A stretch of DNA of 64,000 bases from UBA5859 sp041940025 (GTDB lineage: Bacteria; Pseudomonadota; Gammaproteobacteria; UBA5859): positions 19,925 to 83,924 of the forward strand of contig JBGTSY010000010.1 of the NCBI GenBank assembly GCA_041940025.1, written 5' to 3'. Positions 63,583 to 64,000 of this stretch are shown one piece after another (position 1 is the stretch's first letter; each line of letters begins with the position of its first letter). The notes under the pieces are model-generated. The model saw nothing but the letters and a program-made list of their open reading frames with translations, was not told where the DNA came from and made no database searches. A program made the position numbers and the translations under genes.

Positions 63583-64000
63583 TCACATCCCACATAGACT
63601 GAAACCGCAGTGCTCAGGTTCAGTGGGATGAAACCTGTGCTGTGAAGAGAATGTCGGTGTTGCAATCATCCCCACAGTTACGCGCCCGTAGCTCAGCTGG
63701 ATAGAGTACCTGGCTACGAACCAGGCGGTCGGGAGTTCGAATCTCTCCGGGCGCGCCATTTTGTTTTCACCCCCGGAAATACCACCTAACGCTTTGAAAG
63801 GTAAGGTAGTTTCGGGGGTTCGAAAACCTTCCCCACGTACATACGCTAATCTGTCTGCAAAAGTAAGTTTCATCACTGCATGACGGTCTTCAATACGCTC
63901 TGAAGCCCAGAGTTCATGCGGGTTTGAGAGAAAATCCATTGCGGTTCGAAAACTTTCATCAAAGCCTCTTAACGGACGGCCACAATTGGCGACTTTTTCC
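63583..64000 (-). CDS. C-terminal part of a serine-recombinase-like protein (partial)
   Basis: Open on the minus strand from base 64000 with no start inside the window: 139 codons reading EKVANCGRPLRGFDESF, then ELWASERIEDRHAVMKLTFADRLAYV and GFRTPETTLPFKALGG. These match my memory of C-termini of large serine recombinases of mobile elements. The frame then runs through the antisense of tRNA-Arg (MARPERFELPT...) and stops at 63583. The portion after about 63755 is the tRNA antisense and may be real translation or an artifact of the junction. The catalytic domain lies outside the window. Confidence 0.5.
   Translation of the reverse strand, partial: EKVANCGRPLRGFDESFRTAMDFLSNPHELWASERIEDRHAVMKLTFADRLAYVRGEGFRTPETTLPFKALGGISGGENKMARPERFELPTAWFVARYSIQLSYGRVTVGMIATPTFSSQHRFHPTEPEHCGFSLCGM
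63682..63758 (+). tRNA. tRNA-Arg(ACG)
   Basis: Acceptor stem GCGCCCG / CGGGCGC, anticodon stem CCTGG / CCAGG with loop CTACGAA giving anticodon ACG, T-arm GGGAGTTCGAATCTCTC-like and CCA encoded. The csrA-tRNA-Ser-tRNA-Arg order is classical in gammaproteobacteria. Confidence 0.95.

Noticed and set aside
63583..63758. MARPERFELPT... protein as an independent gene
   Set aside because: This is the antisense strand of tRNA-Arg; the motif is a well-known spurious translation. Only the upstream recombinase-like part is retained as a partial gene.

Overview
This is a moderate-GC chromosomal segment of a gammaproteobacterium. The gene order thrC-recJ-prfB-lysS, ygfZ-sdhE-ygfX/nadB, rseC-mucD-grx-lepA-lepB-rnc-era-recO-pdxJ-acpS-cysM-rlmD-relA, fabB-fabA and mutS-thpR-recA-recX-alaS-lysC-csrA-tRNA-Ser-tRNA-Arg resembles the Pseudomonas/Cellvibrio side of the class. 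A 10-N gap at 40270-40279 shows it is a draft assembly. I cannot name a genus.

Layout. (1) 1-9533, minus strand: an MSHA-like type IV pilus operon read in the order ATPase, PilC/GspF, major pilin, GspH-, PilV- and PilW-like minor pilins, PilX/MshP-like protein, PilM, PilN; it runs off the left edge. Three subunits have unusual architecture: the ATPase carries an N-terminal STAS-like domain, the PilW-like pilin carries about six Asp-rich calcium-loop-like repeats, and the PilX-like protein carries two DNRLRE-type domains around a beta-sandwich-like region. (2) 10033-12450: an orphan secreted protein and a Na/Pi cotransporter-like protein. (3) 12729-18282: thrC, recJ, prfB (with the classical programmed frameshift) and lysS. 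(4) 18305-21793: ygfZ, sdhE, ygfX and nadB. (5) 22253-33359: a long housekeeping series from rseC to rlmD; rpoE(algU), mucA and mucB, expected between nadB and rseC, are absent. (6) 33363-38610: relA, interrupted by a G10 tract, then a DUF2970 protein, DAHP synthase and glutamate dehydrogenase. (7) 38802-48676, more accessory: an amidohydrolase split by the gap, a YtoQ-like protein, a degenerate UbiB-like pseudokinase, a two-subunit molybdenum hydroxylase with XdhC, a Rieske ferredoxin and a SAL1/HAL2-like nucleotidase. (8) 48953-63397: pckG, an rRNA methyltransferase, fabB/fabA, a MocA-like enzyme, mutS, thpR, recA, recX, alaS, lysC and csrA. (9) 63461-64000: tRNA-Ser(GCT), tRNA-Arg(ACG) and the 3' end of a serine-recombinase-like gene reading into the antisense strand of tRNA-Arg, which looks like a mobile-element boundary.

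The most unusual material is the pilus operon (STAS-ATPase, Ca-loop minor pilin and DNRLRE tip-like protein in one set), followed by the relA G10 tract, the recombinase/tRNA-Arg junction and the missing sigma-E module. All functions are inferred from sequence by eye; no database search was run.
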